Below, piece after piece: positions 24,555 to 35,872 of a stretch of 64,000 nt of DNA (the first letter of the stretch is position 1; each line of letters begins with the position of its first letter). Under the pieces are notes generated by a model. That model was given only the letters and a program-made list of their open reading frames with translations. It did no database searches and was not told where the DNA came from. Location of the stretch: contig CM077594.1 of NCBI GenBank assembly GCA_039654915.1, positions 102,000,393-102,064,392 on the forward strand, given 5' to 3'. The DNA comes from Aquilaria yunnanensis (Eukaryota > Streptophyta > Magnoliopsida > Malvales > Thymelaeaceae). A program made the position numbers and the translations under genes.

Positions 24555-25221
24555 ATGAATAAATTAGTAAAACTATTTTCAAATAAAGATTCAAATCCTT
24601 AATTTCTATTAGAGAGTCAAGATAAAAGTATTAATTCAATTGAAGTTAATATTGCTCAAATAGAAAATTAACTTCATAATTGGTCAATCCCTAAACAACA
24701 ACCCCAAATGATATACAGAATATGAAGTTTTGAATTTAATACCGATTATTCAATTAAAAAAATAGAATAAACCATTCCCCCAAATAATGATCATGAAACT
24801 GTTAGATTATTACCCCCAGTAGCTATTAATGAACACAAAAGAAAATATAAATATATGCACATCGGCATGGTTCAAATGGCAGTTAAACCATTATTCAGAT
24901 TAGAATTAGATATTTCAATTATCATGTGTTTAAGAAAAGCTAGACATTTAAAATTTGAAAATTCTATATTAGCTATGGCTGAATCAAACCTTGCTAACGA
25001 CCCAGTATATTTTAATTGTTTTTCAAATTTTTTAGTTTCCCTTTATGATCCAAATGTTTTAGAAACTTCAACATTAACTGTTAAAACAAAGAACATGGAT
25101 GTAGCAACAAATAAAAAATCAATTTGTATAATCTATCGAGTTTAGTACAAGGTTATTTCTACAACTGTAGATCCAAAAGCAAAAATTCCTTTGATTAAAG
25201 ATGAAACTTTAATTTTTTAAA
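24555..25221 (+). pseudogene. Caulimovirid-type movement protein remnant
   Basis: A frame from ATG 24555 runs, with several in-frame stops, into an open stretch at 24855-25145 (96 residues). That stretch resembles the core of the plant viral movement protein family (PF01107), including a conserved LKF segment and the downstream PNVLETSTL strand. Such proteins enlarge plasmodesmata for cell-to-cell spread. Stops upstream of 24855 and at 25143-25145, and a +1 shift near 25215, destroy the gene. The following capsid-like region lies in the shifted frame. Confidence 0.7.
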
Positions 25222-27620
25222 GTACATTCTCAAAATACTTTTGCTCATACTCCTAAAAAACTTAAATGGAATCAAATTTCAAAATTAGGAAAATGGGATT
25301 TAGATAACATAATCTCATATCAACTTTTAGAAAATATGTCTCAAACTACTTCAATATTTGAACAAGTTGATGGATCAGTAAACGTAGATTTTTCAAATTA
25401 GTTTCCCCAAACTAGGTTTAGTCAATATGAAAATTCTAGATCTTCAACTAATAGTTCCAGAAGAAGCATTAAGTTAGAAAGACCAAAAAATTTATTAAGA
25501 TCTCCAAGTTTACATAGATATTCAATGAATTATCTTGATCTTATTATTCCAAATTTTAATACCTTTAAAATTATACCAAGACAAAATCTTTACCCTCAAA
25601 AAATAGAATTTCAAAAGAATAAACAAGTCCCAACTGATTTATTACAAATAGATTTCTCATAAAAAGTATCTCAAAGAATTTATAACATTCTAGAATCTTC
25701 TGACCACCAAACCAATAATCAAGACAGTCTAAATAATAATGAAAATAATTCTCCTCAAATGTCTCTAACACCTTCTCAAATGGGATTCTATTATGCTATA
25801 AATATGATTACTAGTTTTAAAATTGATAAAGAAGCTTTAAAACAAGACTACTTTGATGTAAATAATGACATGGAAAGAGAATGGTTTCTAAATAATTTTG
25901 AGAGCCTAGAATGAGTTTAAATAAGTGGATTTTGATTTAAAAATATGAGATCTTTAAAAATAAATATTCCATTTTTCACATGGTTCCCAATTTACTGTAC
26001 AAAAAATAACATTAGTTTTCCTTTCTCAGAAATAAACACAATTAATGAAATAACTAGAGTATGGATTACTTCAAATAAAGAAGAAATTATCTCTATCCAT
26101 CCTTTAGAAGAACCCATTTTAATAACAACCCAAGACAATTATGTAATAGCTGCTCCTTTCAAATAAAGTATTTTAAACACAGATGAAGAACTTTCTAAAA
26201 AAGGAGATATAAATAATCTAAAATGTCAAAACAATTATACAAACCAAATTTTGATAACAATAGCAGATCAATTAAATAGAATTGAATCAATAGTCGGTGA
26301 TATAAAAACTGTTGATTTGAGTTCAATCATAAGTCAAAATTCTTTTGCAACCCAATCTTTATTATCTATGGCTAAACTAATGGATAAATTTGAATTAGAA
26401 ACAAAAAATAAAAATTTTAAGAATAATATTTTAAATCTTAATGAAGAAAAAACAAAAGATAGTCTTAAGTTATATAAACCTTTATTTCAATTGTTTGAAT
26501 TAGATAAAGATATTAAACTAAGCAATAATGAAAAATTAATTGAAGCCATCCAAAAACAATTAGGAAATCTCAAGCTAAAAGATCAACCCTCAACATCAAA
26601 TTCTATAAATGTGATAACAAAAAATGATATAAACATACTAGAAGAACAATTTCAAAATGAACTAGATTCAATAAATAAGATTAAAGGTATAGAGACTAAA
26701 AGAATACATGTAACAAAGAATTATTATCCCAGACCTACATCACTAGACATAAAATACGAAGAACCTTATATTAATCAACTTACTTTTGATGGAAATGGAA
26801 TAATAGAATAGAATATAGATGAATGTACAAAATATCAAATAATTAGTATATTACAAGAAATGACTATGTGTACTACTGCTTATAAATTACAAGGAAAAAC
26901 AGATCTCTAAGCTGACAAAAAAATAAATCATTCCAAAATTGCTTATTTAAAATGTAGAATTTTAAGAGTATTAAGTCCAAGTGATTTCCAACAACCAATA
27001 TGGTCTTATAAAAAATTTTCTATTGAAGTAAAACCACTATCCTTTACTTATATTGATTACACTAGAGCATGGTATGATGCCTTCTGTGTCAGAAATTATA
27101 CTCATTCGTGATTTTTTCTCTTTTAATAAAAATTTAGCCCATAATTTCCCCAACTGGTTTTGGTTTTGGTGGGATTTTTTTTATTTCATCAGAGAAGCCT
27201 TACCCAAAGAAATTAAACTCGGTTTCAATGAATATTTAAAAAATTATCCATATTCGATAAAGAACTATGGCCAATTATTAAATTTATTCATAACCTTTAG
27301 TATTCCCTGAATTGTTGTATGGACCTTTGTTATTGACAAAGACGATATTAGTTTTTCCCAATTGTCAAGAGAATTCACAATAAAATGGTGGGATAGTTTC
27401 CTAATGTTTCAAGCTAATCAAGAAATAGTCATACAATGACTAAAAAATAGACCTATAAATGCAATGATTCAAAATTCTCCTATGAGTTTTGATCATATGA
27501 ACTTCTTGACGAACAAATATAAGATCCAAGGTCAATTGGCATTAGTTTTTTCAAAATCAGAGTATGAAAAGCTAATCAAAGAATTAGCTTCTCAGTTTGA
27601 TTCGGACTTTGATTAAGATG
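25222..27620 (+). pseudogene. Capsid/polyprotein-like region, broken
   Basis: It continues in another frame from the movement-like region with stops at about 25399, 25660, 25915, 26164 and 26809, then a shift before 27053. Open islands are 25945-26166, 26251-26811 (186 residues; a predicted coiled coil rich in I, L, N and K) and 27053-27310 (tryptophan- and phenylalanine-rich). From memory, similar order is seen in plant polyproteins that pair a movement domain with a capsid domain. No CCHC knuckle is visible. Codon use is strongly AT-rich. Function (particle formation) is inferred. Confidence 0.5.
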
Positions 27621-28010
27621 ATGATATGGTGTCGACATTGTCTTACCCAAGTTCAAAACAAGATGACTGCTATAATATAGAATTTTCTCAAGACCTTTAT
27701 GCTGATTATAAAGGAGAATGATTAAATGCTTTTCAGACAAGTGGATTATCTCAAAAGAAATTCACAAAACTTTATTCACTCAAAATTTCTATACACCTTA
27801 AAAGATGATTAAAGCAAAGGACAACTTTGATCAAAGCATGGCTAAAGAGATAAGGTTATTGTTCTTCATCCAACCAGAAGAAGATAGACTGAATCAATTG
27901 CTCTTGATTCAACGACATTGGTAATTCCATTATCCAAAAAAGAATCAAAAGGACATTCGGACTTCATTGTTGATTAAATCTAAAGGAGAAATGCCTATAA
28001 ATTCTTAAGA

Positions 28011-28379
28011 ATGAGATTCAAGAAAGCAGAAACACCACCCATGGCACCTTCAAAAGAAGTCTATACGGATGTAGTTTGCCTCATGCTATTACACCATCAT
28101 AATAATATTCAAATACACACATGTTTTGAATGTCATATGTTTTCCCCCTTGGGACAAGCTCTTAGAGGGCATATGCAAATTCATTATGGAAAGAAAATAA
28201 TTCGCAAGAATTCCAATCTAAATACGAATTCATTACTTATGAAAAAAGATGTAAGAAAGACGCATTTAGAAAATAAGAAAACACTCAAAACACTCAAAAG
28301 ATTCCCAATGTACTCAGAAAAGAAGAAAGCAAAAGCACTCAAGAGATTTTTTACGCACTCAGAAAATAATGGAGGATGA
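28011..28379 (+). CDS. Small frame with a plant-type C2H2 zinc finger (QALRGH)
   Basis: A 122-residue open frame between the capsid-like region and the promoter of the pararetrovirus-like remnant. Residues C38, C41, H54 and H58 make a C2H2 finger with 12- and 3-residue spacings. Its helix contains QALRGH, close to the plant-specific QALGGH signature of EPF/ZAT-type transcription factors, where it contacts DNA. The C-terminal half is lysine- and serine-rich and low in complexity. A preceding acidic/hydrophobic patch (about 17-27) is like the region before fingers in ZAT proteins. It may be a captured host fragment, a viral gene, or chance conservation; expression is unknown. The stop at 28377-28379 lies just before the promoter elements. 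Confidence 0.45.
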   Translation: MRFKKAETPPMAPSKEVYTDVVCLMLLHHHNNIQIHTCFECHMFSPLGQALRGHMQIHYGKKIIRKNSNLNTNSLLMKKDVRKTHLENKKTLKTLKRFPMYSEKKKAKALKRFFTHSENNGG

Positions 28380-28386
28380 CTTTAGC

Positions 28387-28444
28387 ACTGACGTCACTCG
28401 GACTTCAAAGATTTTCAAATCCGAAGAACTTTGCCTATAAATAA
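28387..28444 (+). promoter_or_regulatory. Pararetrovirus-type promoter (as-1-like + TATA)
   Basis: TGACGTCA at 28389-28396 is a bZIP/TGA-factor site like the as-1 element of caulimovirid promoters. TATAAATAA lies 40 bp downstream at 28436-28444. Transcription would start near 28470 and run into the leader repeats. Activity is inferred. Confidence 0.65.
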
Positions 28445-28505
28445 CTCTAAATTGGTTTGTGAGAGGCAGGCTTGAAAATAGCTCTTTTTCTTTCCTGTTA
28501 AAGTT

Positions 28506-28606
28506 CTCTCTATCATCTTTCTTTTTCATTCAGATCCTACTATACTCCCATATATATATATACTCTCTATCATCTTTCTTTCTCATTCAAATCCTGCTAT
28601 ACTCCC
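28506..28606 (+). repeat. Two tandem copies of the leader motif
   Basis: CTCTCTATCATCTTTCTTT... TACTCCC occurs at 28506-28549 and 28563-28606, and a third copy sits before the primer site at 24273-24318. The 28.5-kb pair is separated by an AT dinucleotide run and followed by a CA microsatellite. Confidence 0.85.
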
Positions 28607-28960
28607 ATATGTACACACACACACACACAAACATATAAAGAGAGAAGCAAAAAAAGAGAAAGAGATACAGGGAGAGGTGAGAGAGAGAGTTTTGTTTGTT
28701 AGTGTGATTTTGTAATTGAAATAGAAGAAAAACTTCACTTTAGTCCAAAATTTTTCATTATTATTTTAAAATGATCATTTCTTTGCACTTTCTAATGGCT
28801 TAAACTTTATCAACGGCTATTCACGTTAGTAATTACCAACGGTTTAAGCCATTGAAAAGTTACTAACAACTTGACTGTTGGTAATTGTTACTAACGATCT
28901 AATTCATTAGTAAGATTGTTGATAATTTTCCAATTGAAAAATAGACAAATTTTAGTAGTG

Positions 28961-30310
28961 AGACAAATGTTGGCACATTTGAAGAGATGAATGTGACGCA
29001 TCCCCCACTCAAAGAAAATGAACGGCCTCGTGTTGGCAATGAAGAACCATAAAACTTATTCTTATAAGGCTAGGTGGTACATAACCACTTCCAAATTATT
29101 TATGATTTTACCATTCAATCGTCCTATCTTAACGACGCCCTTGACTACATATCTCCGTCGCAACTGAGCCCTTCACCGCAAACATGTTCTCTGGTCTAGA
29201 TATCTCAACTCAACCTTTCTCACCCGCCTTAGTGCTATCACCGTCATAAATTTTTTTTAAAAAAAAAAGGAGCACCCTGCGACTCTCAAATCTGAGGTGG
29301 ATGCCAAACTACCAAATTATCATAAATCAAGGTAATTATAATGCTCATAAACCAATTACCTAAGTCGTTTCATGTTCGATTTCATTTTCGTTCATGCTCT
29401 GCGCCAACATGCTTAATGGAAGGATAATTGGACCCGAAATCATAATGCAATGAGGACAAGTTTCTGTAACTTCTGCCTAAAAGCCAATTTGCCCCTAAAA
29501 TTCTTTAGACTTACCAACATTAAATGAACATCAATTTTGACAAACGAACATCAATTTCAACTAAGGAACATTAAATAAAAGAACAAACACTGATATTATA
29601 AAAATTGTAAATTCTGATTGTAGGAATAACATTTTTTATTGTAAAAATAACAGTCTCAACTAAAAGAATAGCAGTTCTAACTAAATATAGAAATTATAGA
29701 TGAAACAGTAAACTTGACAAAACGAACAATAGCCTAGACAGAGAAGTAGTAATATTGGACAAAAAAACAATAATATCAAGTTTAGGAACAACAATAACAA
29801 CTAAACAAAGGAATTATAAAGAGATTAATAATTTCGACTAAAGTGGATAACAGAACAACAATATAAACTAAAGAAGTAACAAATAAATGAAAAGGACAAC
29901 AACATCAATTAAGTTAACAATGATAAAAATTTTGGTAAATATAAAAAAATAATAAAATATCATACACTTCATTATAACTGTAAATCTAGTGTCAGTGACA
30001 TATGCTTATGTACTGGATAAATTTGAAATGAAATTGTTTACATCACATCACAAGGCGCGAGCGTGGAAGATAGGAAGTAATATGTGTTTATGTAATAGAT
30101 AAAATATCCTACACTTCATAATTACTTCAAACCGTTTCAGCGCTAAGTGGCTACTTCGATCGAGTCAGCGCCCGTTTTGTTGGAGAACTTGGAAGCGAGG
30201 TCGGGACAAGAAACATAAAAGGAGAGGAATGTCACGTGAGGAGAGGCACGTGCGTGCAAAGGGATTGTAATAGTTGATGTCAATTTTATCAAAATTAGGT
30301 TTTTATATCT
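28961..30310. other. Spacer with an AACAA-rich tract
   Basis: No gene is recognised. From about 29510 to 29950 the plus strand is A-rich and dotted with GAACA/AACAA motifs, similar in texture to 47.46-48.47 kb. A short direct repeat (TACACTTCAT context) occurs near 29960 and 30110. Confidence 0.45.
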
Positions 30311-30653
30311 ATTCGTTTTAATTTAAGTAAATTTAATTAACAAATATTTATTTTTATTTGTATATCTCTTTTACCTAGAATCAATTTTATCTAAAAGCTC
30401 ATATTATCTAAATGTAATAATCCACTTAAAAGTAAAATTTCATAATATTATTGAATTTTTGTAAATTTTTATTTTTGATACCTAAAACTAGAAAAAAAAA
30501 TAAAAAAAATTAGTAGGATTATAAAAATTTTATTTTTGATGGATTATTACACCTACATAATATTGGATTTTAAATAAAATTAGTTTCAAGTAAATAAAAT
30601 GTAAAAATAAAAATAAGTCATTCTGAATTAAATTGACTTAAGTTAAAATAAAT
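30311..30653. mobile_element. ATTCGTTTTAATTT MITE family, copy A
   Basis: Starts ATTCGTTTTAATTTAAGT and ends with the mirrored ACTTAAGTTAAAATAAAT. The whole 340 bp is an imperfect palindrome with a central TATAAAAATTT zone. Three further copies lie at 31.18, 33.69 and 49.17 kb. No coding capacity; a fold-back MITE. Confidence 0.75.
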
Positions 30654-31177
30654 TGACTAAAGTTCCAAGTTAAATCCTTTTAGTTGTATAAATTTTTAAA
30701 AATCTATAGAGTTCTAAATTTCACTAAAAATTCTAAGAGAAAAAATAACAAGCCAAATTATCTTACAAAATTTATATCATATAATTTTTCATTTACTAAT
30801 ACTTGAATACTATAAAAAAACATTATACCATAAACGTATATATAACATAGGAGAAATATGCTCTACAAACTACAGTTCATAATAAGAAGTTGAAAACGTT
30901 TTAGTCGATCATCTAATAAATCATATGGAAGATTTATGTCCAATGGTAATATCAATATTATTATTTTTAATGTTTTTCATATCTACAACTTCTTCTCTAT
31001 ATTCACATTTATATTAGTTTGATAACAGGGTCATCAAACCCATAGCGAAGGAAAATAGTCAAGCAAAAAAGGTAGCCCAAGAAAATAAAATCAAGAGATT
31101 TATATTTTTGCATTACTTAAAAAAGTCCAACCTCAACAAATTTGACTTGCAATGTAGAAATTAAAGTCTTACATCCT

Positions 31178-31508
31178 GTTCGTTTTAATTTAAATTAATT
31201 GGTTTCAAAATAACTTATTTTTATTTTTATATTTTTTTAACCTAAAACTAGTTTTAATTAAAATTTAATAATATATAGTTGCAATAATCCATTGAAAATA
31301 CAATTTTTTTAATCTTACTAAATTTTTATAAATTTTTCAAGTTTAAGGAATGAAAAAATAAAATTTCATAAAAATTTAATAATATTATGAAAATATATTT
31401 TTAAATGGATTATTGCATATTCTTAATATTGACTTTTAAATAAAATTGATTTTACACAAAAAATATATAAAAGTAAAAATAAGTTAGTTGACCTAAATTA
31501 AAACAAGT
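31178..31508. mobile_element. ATTCGTTTTAATTT MITE family, copy B
   Basis: Same palindromic architecture as copy A. Terminal TTCGTTTTAATTTAA is mirrored by CTAAATTAAAACAA, and the internal GCAATAATCCATTGAAAAT is shared with copies C and D. Confidence 0.75.
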
Positions 31509-31893
31509 TGACTATTAATTTTTCAAAAACTAAAATTGATTCTACCAATTCCTAGCTATATACAAGTTCCTATTGAGATCTAACATGCTTTTGCTTCTGA
31601 AATCATAAAACTGTGAATTTTTAAGGTTAAAATTTAAAATTTATTAACCATAATTGATGCATGTCTTGTTTGTATTATCGTGTTCTAATGCCAGTATAGT
31701 TTATTCGATTAATTAGCAAAACCTCGGAAGTAGAAAACGCGTGGAAGGGAAGGAATCTGCTCGTGAAGGGAAAGGGCGACCGTGAGAGATAAAACTTTAA
31801 AGGGCCCAATAAAAGCCCTAGCTTAGCTTAGTTGGCACCAATATATAATATAAGACTTAAAATTGTGTTGGGAAGAATTTAAGTAATAAGTTA

Positions 31894-32128
31894 CTCCTTC
31901 AATTTCACAAAAATTAATCCTTTTATTATTCACATTAATTAATTTATGATTTTATTTTTTTTCAAAATTTATTATTAAAAATAAATATTTTATATGAAAA
32001 TGAAATTTTAAAGATCATAGTCTCTAAATATCATTTTTAAGAATTTTTTTCAATATATATTAATTTGAATATGTTCAAGTCAAAGTAAAAGAAAGATAAA
32101 AGAGTCAATTAATGTGAAATGGAGAGAG
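31894..32128. mobile_element. Stowaway-like MITE
   Basis: 235 bp beginning CTCCTTCAATTTCAC and ending GTGAAATGGAGAGAG. TA flanks it on both sides (31892-31893 and 32129-32130). Confidence 0.75.
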
Positions 32129-33693
32129 TATTTAATACATTTATTTTCTATTTATTTTTAATTTTTTTACTTAATTTGAATATCAATTAAAACTCTACAA
32201 TTTAATAATTATAATAATTATTTGTATATTTATAAAAAAAATTAAATATGTTTCAAATTTTCATTTTGAAGTTGGGTATGGGAAAAATTCGTCAAAATTA
32301 ATTTCTCTATAGGAAAAAAAATATTAAAAATGATTATTAAGTATTTAAAATGTTGGCTCCCATATTATATTGATTCTGGATTAAAAATAATAATAAAATT
32401 AAAAATAATTAATTTTTAATTAATTTTTTAATTACTGAAAACATATCCAATTTAAATTTACAACATGTTATAGAACTTAATTATAACTATGTGTAGTACT
32501 AATTTGAATTTAAGCTCTTTAATAACAGTTTACCATATAAACTTTATATATTTTATTTTTAATAGTATATTTGAAGCTCTAACACCATTCAATTACCACA
32601 AGTGTTGTTTAGGAACAATATTAACTATTTGTACTAGAGTTAATTTAAAAGGCTATTTAAAAGTAATACTTCAATTTTAGCAGTGCAAAATACTAATTTT
32701 TACACTTTTTTTTTTATCACAATCAACCCCTATTATTAATAAAGTATCCAAATTAATCCTCTCATACAAGCTTCAAACGGAGCTATAAAGAGAACAAAAG
32801 GAAATGGAGCCCCGGCCTACAAAGACAGAGGCGTTGCCTTGTCCTTGATTTCATGTATTTGAGCTGTCAATGCCTCCAAAATGCTTCTCACGGGGGCTTC
32901 CGAATCCCAATTATTATCCCTCTCGCCGTCATTCTTTTGTACTCCCACCCTTTTATTTCCTCAATTTAATTAATAATGTCATCTTGTATACATGCTGACT
33001 TCACTACCAAGAGGGCAGGCGTATTACAATTACGAATCTCATCTTGTATAGTTAAATTAATCTCACCCAGCTCCCGAAATAAGTAAAAGAATGAATGGAT
33101 TTTCGTTTGTCTATATGCTCAATTTTTTATTATAAATAATTTATTTTTATATTTTTACTGATTTTTTTTTGTCTAGAATCAATGCTATAATTTATAGCTA
33201 ATACTCTATCTATTAATAATCATTTGAATAAAATTTATTTAGAAAGTAATGGATTTTTTATGCAATTTTTCCCTATCCAACTAAGAAAAAGGAAAACAAT
33301 AAAAAAATAACTAATTTTTCAAAAAAAAACAAATAATAACTCATTTTTAAAAATTATTGCCGAACACAATTAATTTGTCCTAGAGTTTTAAATGACGTAG
33401 CATAACTAAGATCCACTTCAAGGCTGAAAAGGTCCAACACAAAATATTGGCTTTATTTATGAAACTCAAACTCGAAAACTTATTTGAAGAAATCAAATTA
33501 ATCTAAGTTATGCGGCGATAAAACCAAATAGCGGTTGATATTTGGCCTTAGATGATGTAAATCACCCTTCAGTCATAAAAATAAATAAAGTATCAATTAT
33601 CTCTCCCCAATTTTCCTTTGTTTGTTAATATTTTTGGTTCCTTTCTTTCTCTTTTAAATATTTACCATACCCATCGCCCGCACTCTTACACCA
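32129..33693. other. Spacer; possible minus-strand LINE 3' scrap
   Basis: Mostly AT-rich and featureless. About 32710-33010 is GC-richer and, read on the minus strand, ends in an A-run (T-run at 32704-32714 on plus). This could be a truncated LINE tail, but no domain is clear. Confidence 0.3.
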
Positions 33694-34007
33694 AATTCGT
33701 TTTAATTTTAGTCAATTGACTACAAAATGACTTTTTCTTATTTTTACATCTTTTTTACTTGAAACTAATTTTAATTAAAAACCAATATTATGTAGCTACA
33801 ATAATCAATTGAAAATATAATTTTTATAATCTTACTAAATTTTTATGAATTTTTCTAGTTTCAAGTCTTAAAAAAGAAAAATTCATAAAAATTTATTTTT
33901 AAATTGATTATTACATCTACATAACATTGACTTTCAAATGAAATTGGTTTCACGTAAAAAAGATGAAAAAGTTAAAAAAAGTTAGTTGACTTTAGACGAA
34001 ACGAATT
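33694..34007. mobile_element. ATTCGTTTTAATTT MITE family, copy C
   Basis: AATTCGTTTTAATTTTAGTC at the left and GACTTTAGACGAAACGAATT at the right. These are the best-preserved termini of the four copies and suggest the family ends in (A)ATTCGTTT. Confidence 0.8.
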
Positions 34008-34514
34008 GGCGGATCATTCGTTTGGTTCGTGGGGTATATCAATTTTTTTCTTAACTAATACGTACTATATATATACTGTTCTCACTATACATGTGTACAT
34101 ATTAAAAGATGATGCGTGAATTAATTAAGTGATACGCTTATTTTTTGGCTTTATTTTTATTACACAATACTTCATTATGGCTCTTGTTATAATCAAAATA
34201 AACTGCTCCACAAATGATTGGAACTCCATGTTTTTAATTTCTTAATAAACTCAAAAGCTCGGACGTTAATTAATGGCAACGGTATAGCCCCGTGTCTTTT
34301 GCCAATCGATCGAACGGATCGAGTTGGATGGACATATATAACTATGTTTTGTTACAGTGTACGTGCCACAATGAAATACGTAGAAGTAAATTAATGTTAT
34401 GAACTAATTAATATAATAAACAGTTTATTAAGTTTAAGTTGAGACAAATCATTATTTAAAATTGTTATTGTTATCTGGACTGAAAATCAATCGAGCAAAC
34501 GGCAGTCTGGCGAG

Positions 34515-35320
34515 AGTTAATGTTGTTGATTGTGAAATTCAAAGAGCGGCACTGGCAATCGGTTGTAATAAGTCCGACTAGCTCTATTACTTTCAATTAT
34601 TTATTTCGGTATTTAATTCCGGTTGGAGATTCAATGAACAAATTAAGTTGTGGCTTGGAAATTAAAGAAATTGTACATAAGGTGAAGGCGAGGTTAGCAG
34701 GTTGGAAATCGAAAGTTATATATGTCATCAAGGATGATAATCAATCCTCTCGAGTCTGTGCATCTTAAGCTTACCTATGTAGTATTTCTTTTCACTATTT
34801 CATTTGCTCGCTGTCCCTCTCGAACAAGTGTTCTGAAAAAAAATAAGAAAAATTTCCTTGAGTTGGGGAATGGTGAGGGAGTAATTAAGAGGTTCTAGCA
34901 AGATATTTGGTTAGGGTGTGAAACATTATATATATGTGCTAAATTCACTAGACTATTTAGGCTTTCGTTAAATTAAATAGTTATTGCAAAGTGGCGGAGA
35001 TGGGGGTTGAGATGGGTGGAGACAATTTGGGGGGTGGTGTTCGGCGACTACATGCTAGAGGACATGGGGTGGGGGATCGAATTGCAAGCAGGAGCTTTAT
35101 AATTTCTCATCCCCTGTTTCTTTGATTAGGAATATGGCGGACAAGCTTGTGTGGAATTAAATTGGCTAATATAATAATGGAGTGTTCACAACAAAATCTT
35201 TGCCAAGACGACAGACTCTGAGCTATTGCTTCGGTGGGTCAACATGTTTCGTGCTTCAAATGGAATGCGCTGGACCATGTCCTCCTCTAAAGGCGAACTT
35301 CTTTACCTGGAAAATATATT
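34515..35320 (+). pseudogene. LINE fragment: RT thumb to zinc-binding RVT region
   Basis: The frame at 34520-34768 contains KVKARLAGWKSKV, matching the RKKLAGWKSK-type segment after the RT palm of plant LINEs. Further on, NGVFTTKS and PPLKANFFTWKI (about 35165-35310) match the zf-RVT region. Ends are undefined and frames are broken. It is separate from the 13-18 kb LINE. Confidence 0.65.
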
Positions 35321-35872
35321 AAACATCTGAAAACCGAATTCCAACGAGGATAAATTTGGCCTCCATAGGTGTCTCCCAAATTAGCACCATTTGCGCGTTT
35401 GCAAACAGATACTAAAAATCTTAAAAACTTGTTTTACTATATATATATAATTTAAACTGAAGTAGATTCTGATCACATGGTATAGTCTTACTCGTTTGTA
35501 TTTTTTATTTTTTTGAAAGGAATGGCATCTTAATATGATCTGCAATCCGCCAAAAACATTTATTTGGTCGTCAACAACAAAAAGCTTGCATCCTGACGAA
35601 GAAGCTGGCAACCGCTATTGTCTCTGGAATCATAAACTGAACTGATTGGAAATAAAGCTTCTTCATGGCCATACATGTTCTCACCCATGGACATCGCAAA
35701 CATACTAAAAACCTGGTGCAGCTTCATTTGATGATGATGATGAGTGACTGCTCGAAAAACGAACAAGTGCTATAATTAATTGTTACTCCCCCGTGCGCCT
35801 AACAAAGATGCACAGCTCCCTTTGTTTATAGCTTCTTCTTTTTTCCCTAAACGAACAAAGATATATTACATT
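35321..35872. other. Spacer
   Basis: Minus-strand frames at 35381-35766 have no recognisable domain. Nothing else is seen. Confidence 0.4.

Larger units (their letters stand above)
24273..28606 (+). mobile_element. Endogenous caulimovirid-like (pararetrovirus) remnant, RT-less
   Basis: The segment opens with a leader copy (24273-24318) and a tRNA-Met primer-binding site (24323-24335). It runs through movement-protein-like and capsid-like coding regions and a zinc-finger frame. It ends in a promoter region with TGACGTCA and TATAAATA, followed by two more copies of the leader (28506-28549 and 28563-28606). A leader motif at both ends with the promoter only at the 3' side suits terminal redundancy of a pararetrovirus-like copy better than a pair of full LTRs. 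Frames carry several stops and shifts. No zinc knuckle of the capsid, protease, reverse transcriptase or RNase H was found, so a large internal part is missing. An LTR retroelement carrying a movement-like gene is the alternative. Confidence 0.7.
21492..28960. mobile_element. CACTA element (copy 3) or composite with nested insertions
   Basis: The left end is CACTACTAAAGAAAGGG at 21492 and the right end TTTTAGTAGTG at 28950-28960. Both have CCAACGG / TTGGTAATTAC subterminal arrays (21520-21930 and 28790-28940). The interior order (AT-rich, GA-rich block 23.29-23.70 kb, GGGCTTTT, microsatellites) matches copy 1. A solo LTR, a Stowaway MITE and a pararetrovirus-like remnant are inserted within. 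The flanking triplets ATC and AGA do not match. So either the duplication has mutated or the two ends come from different copies. Confidence 0.75.
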
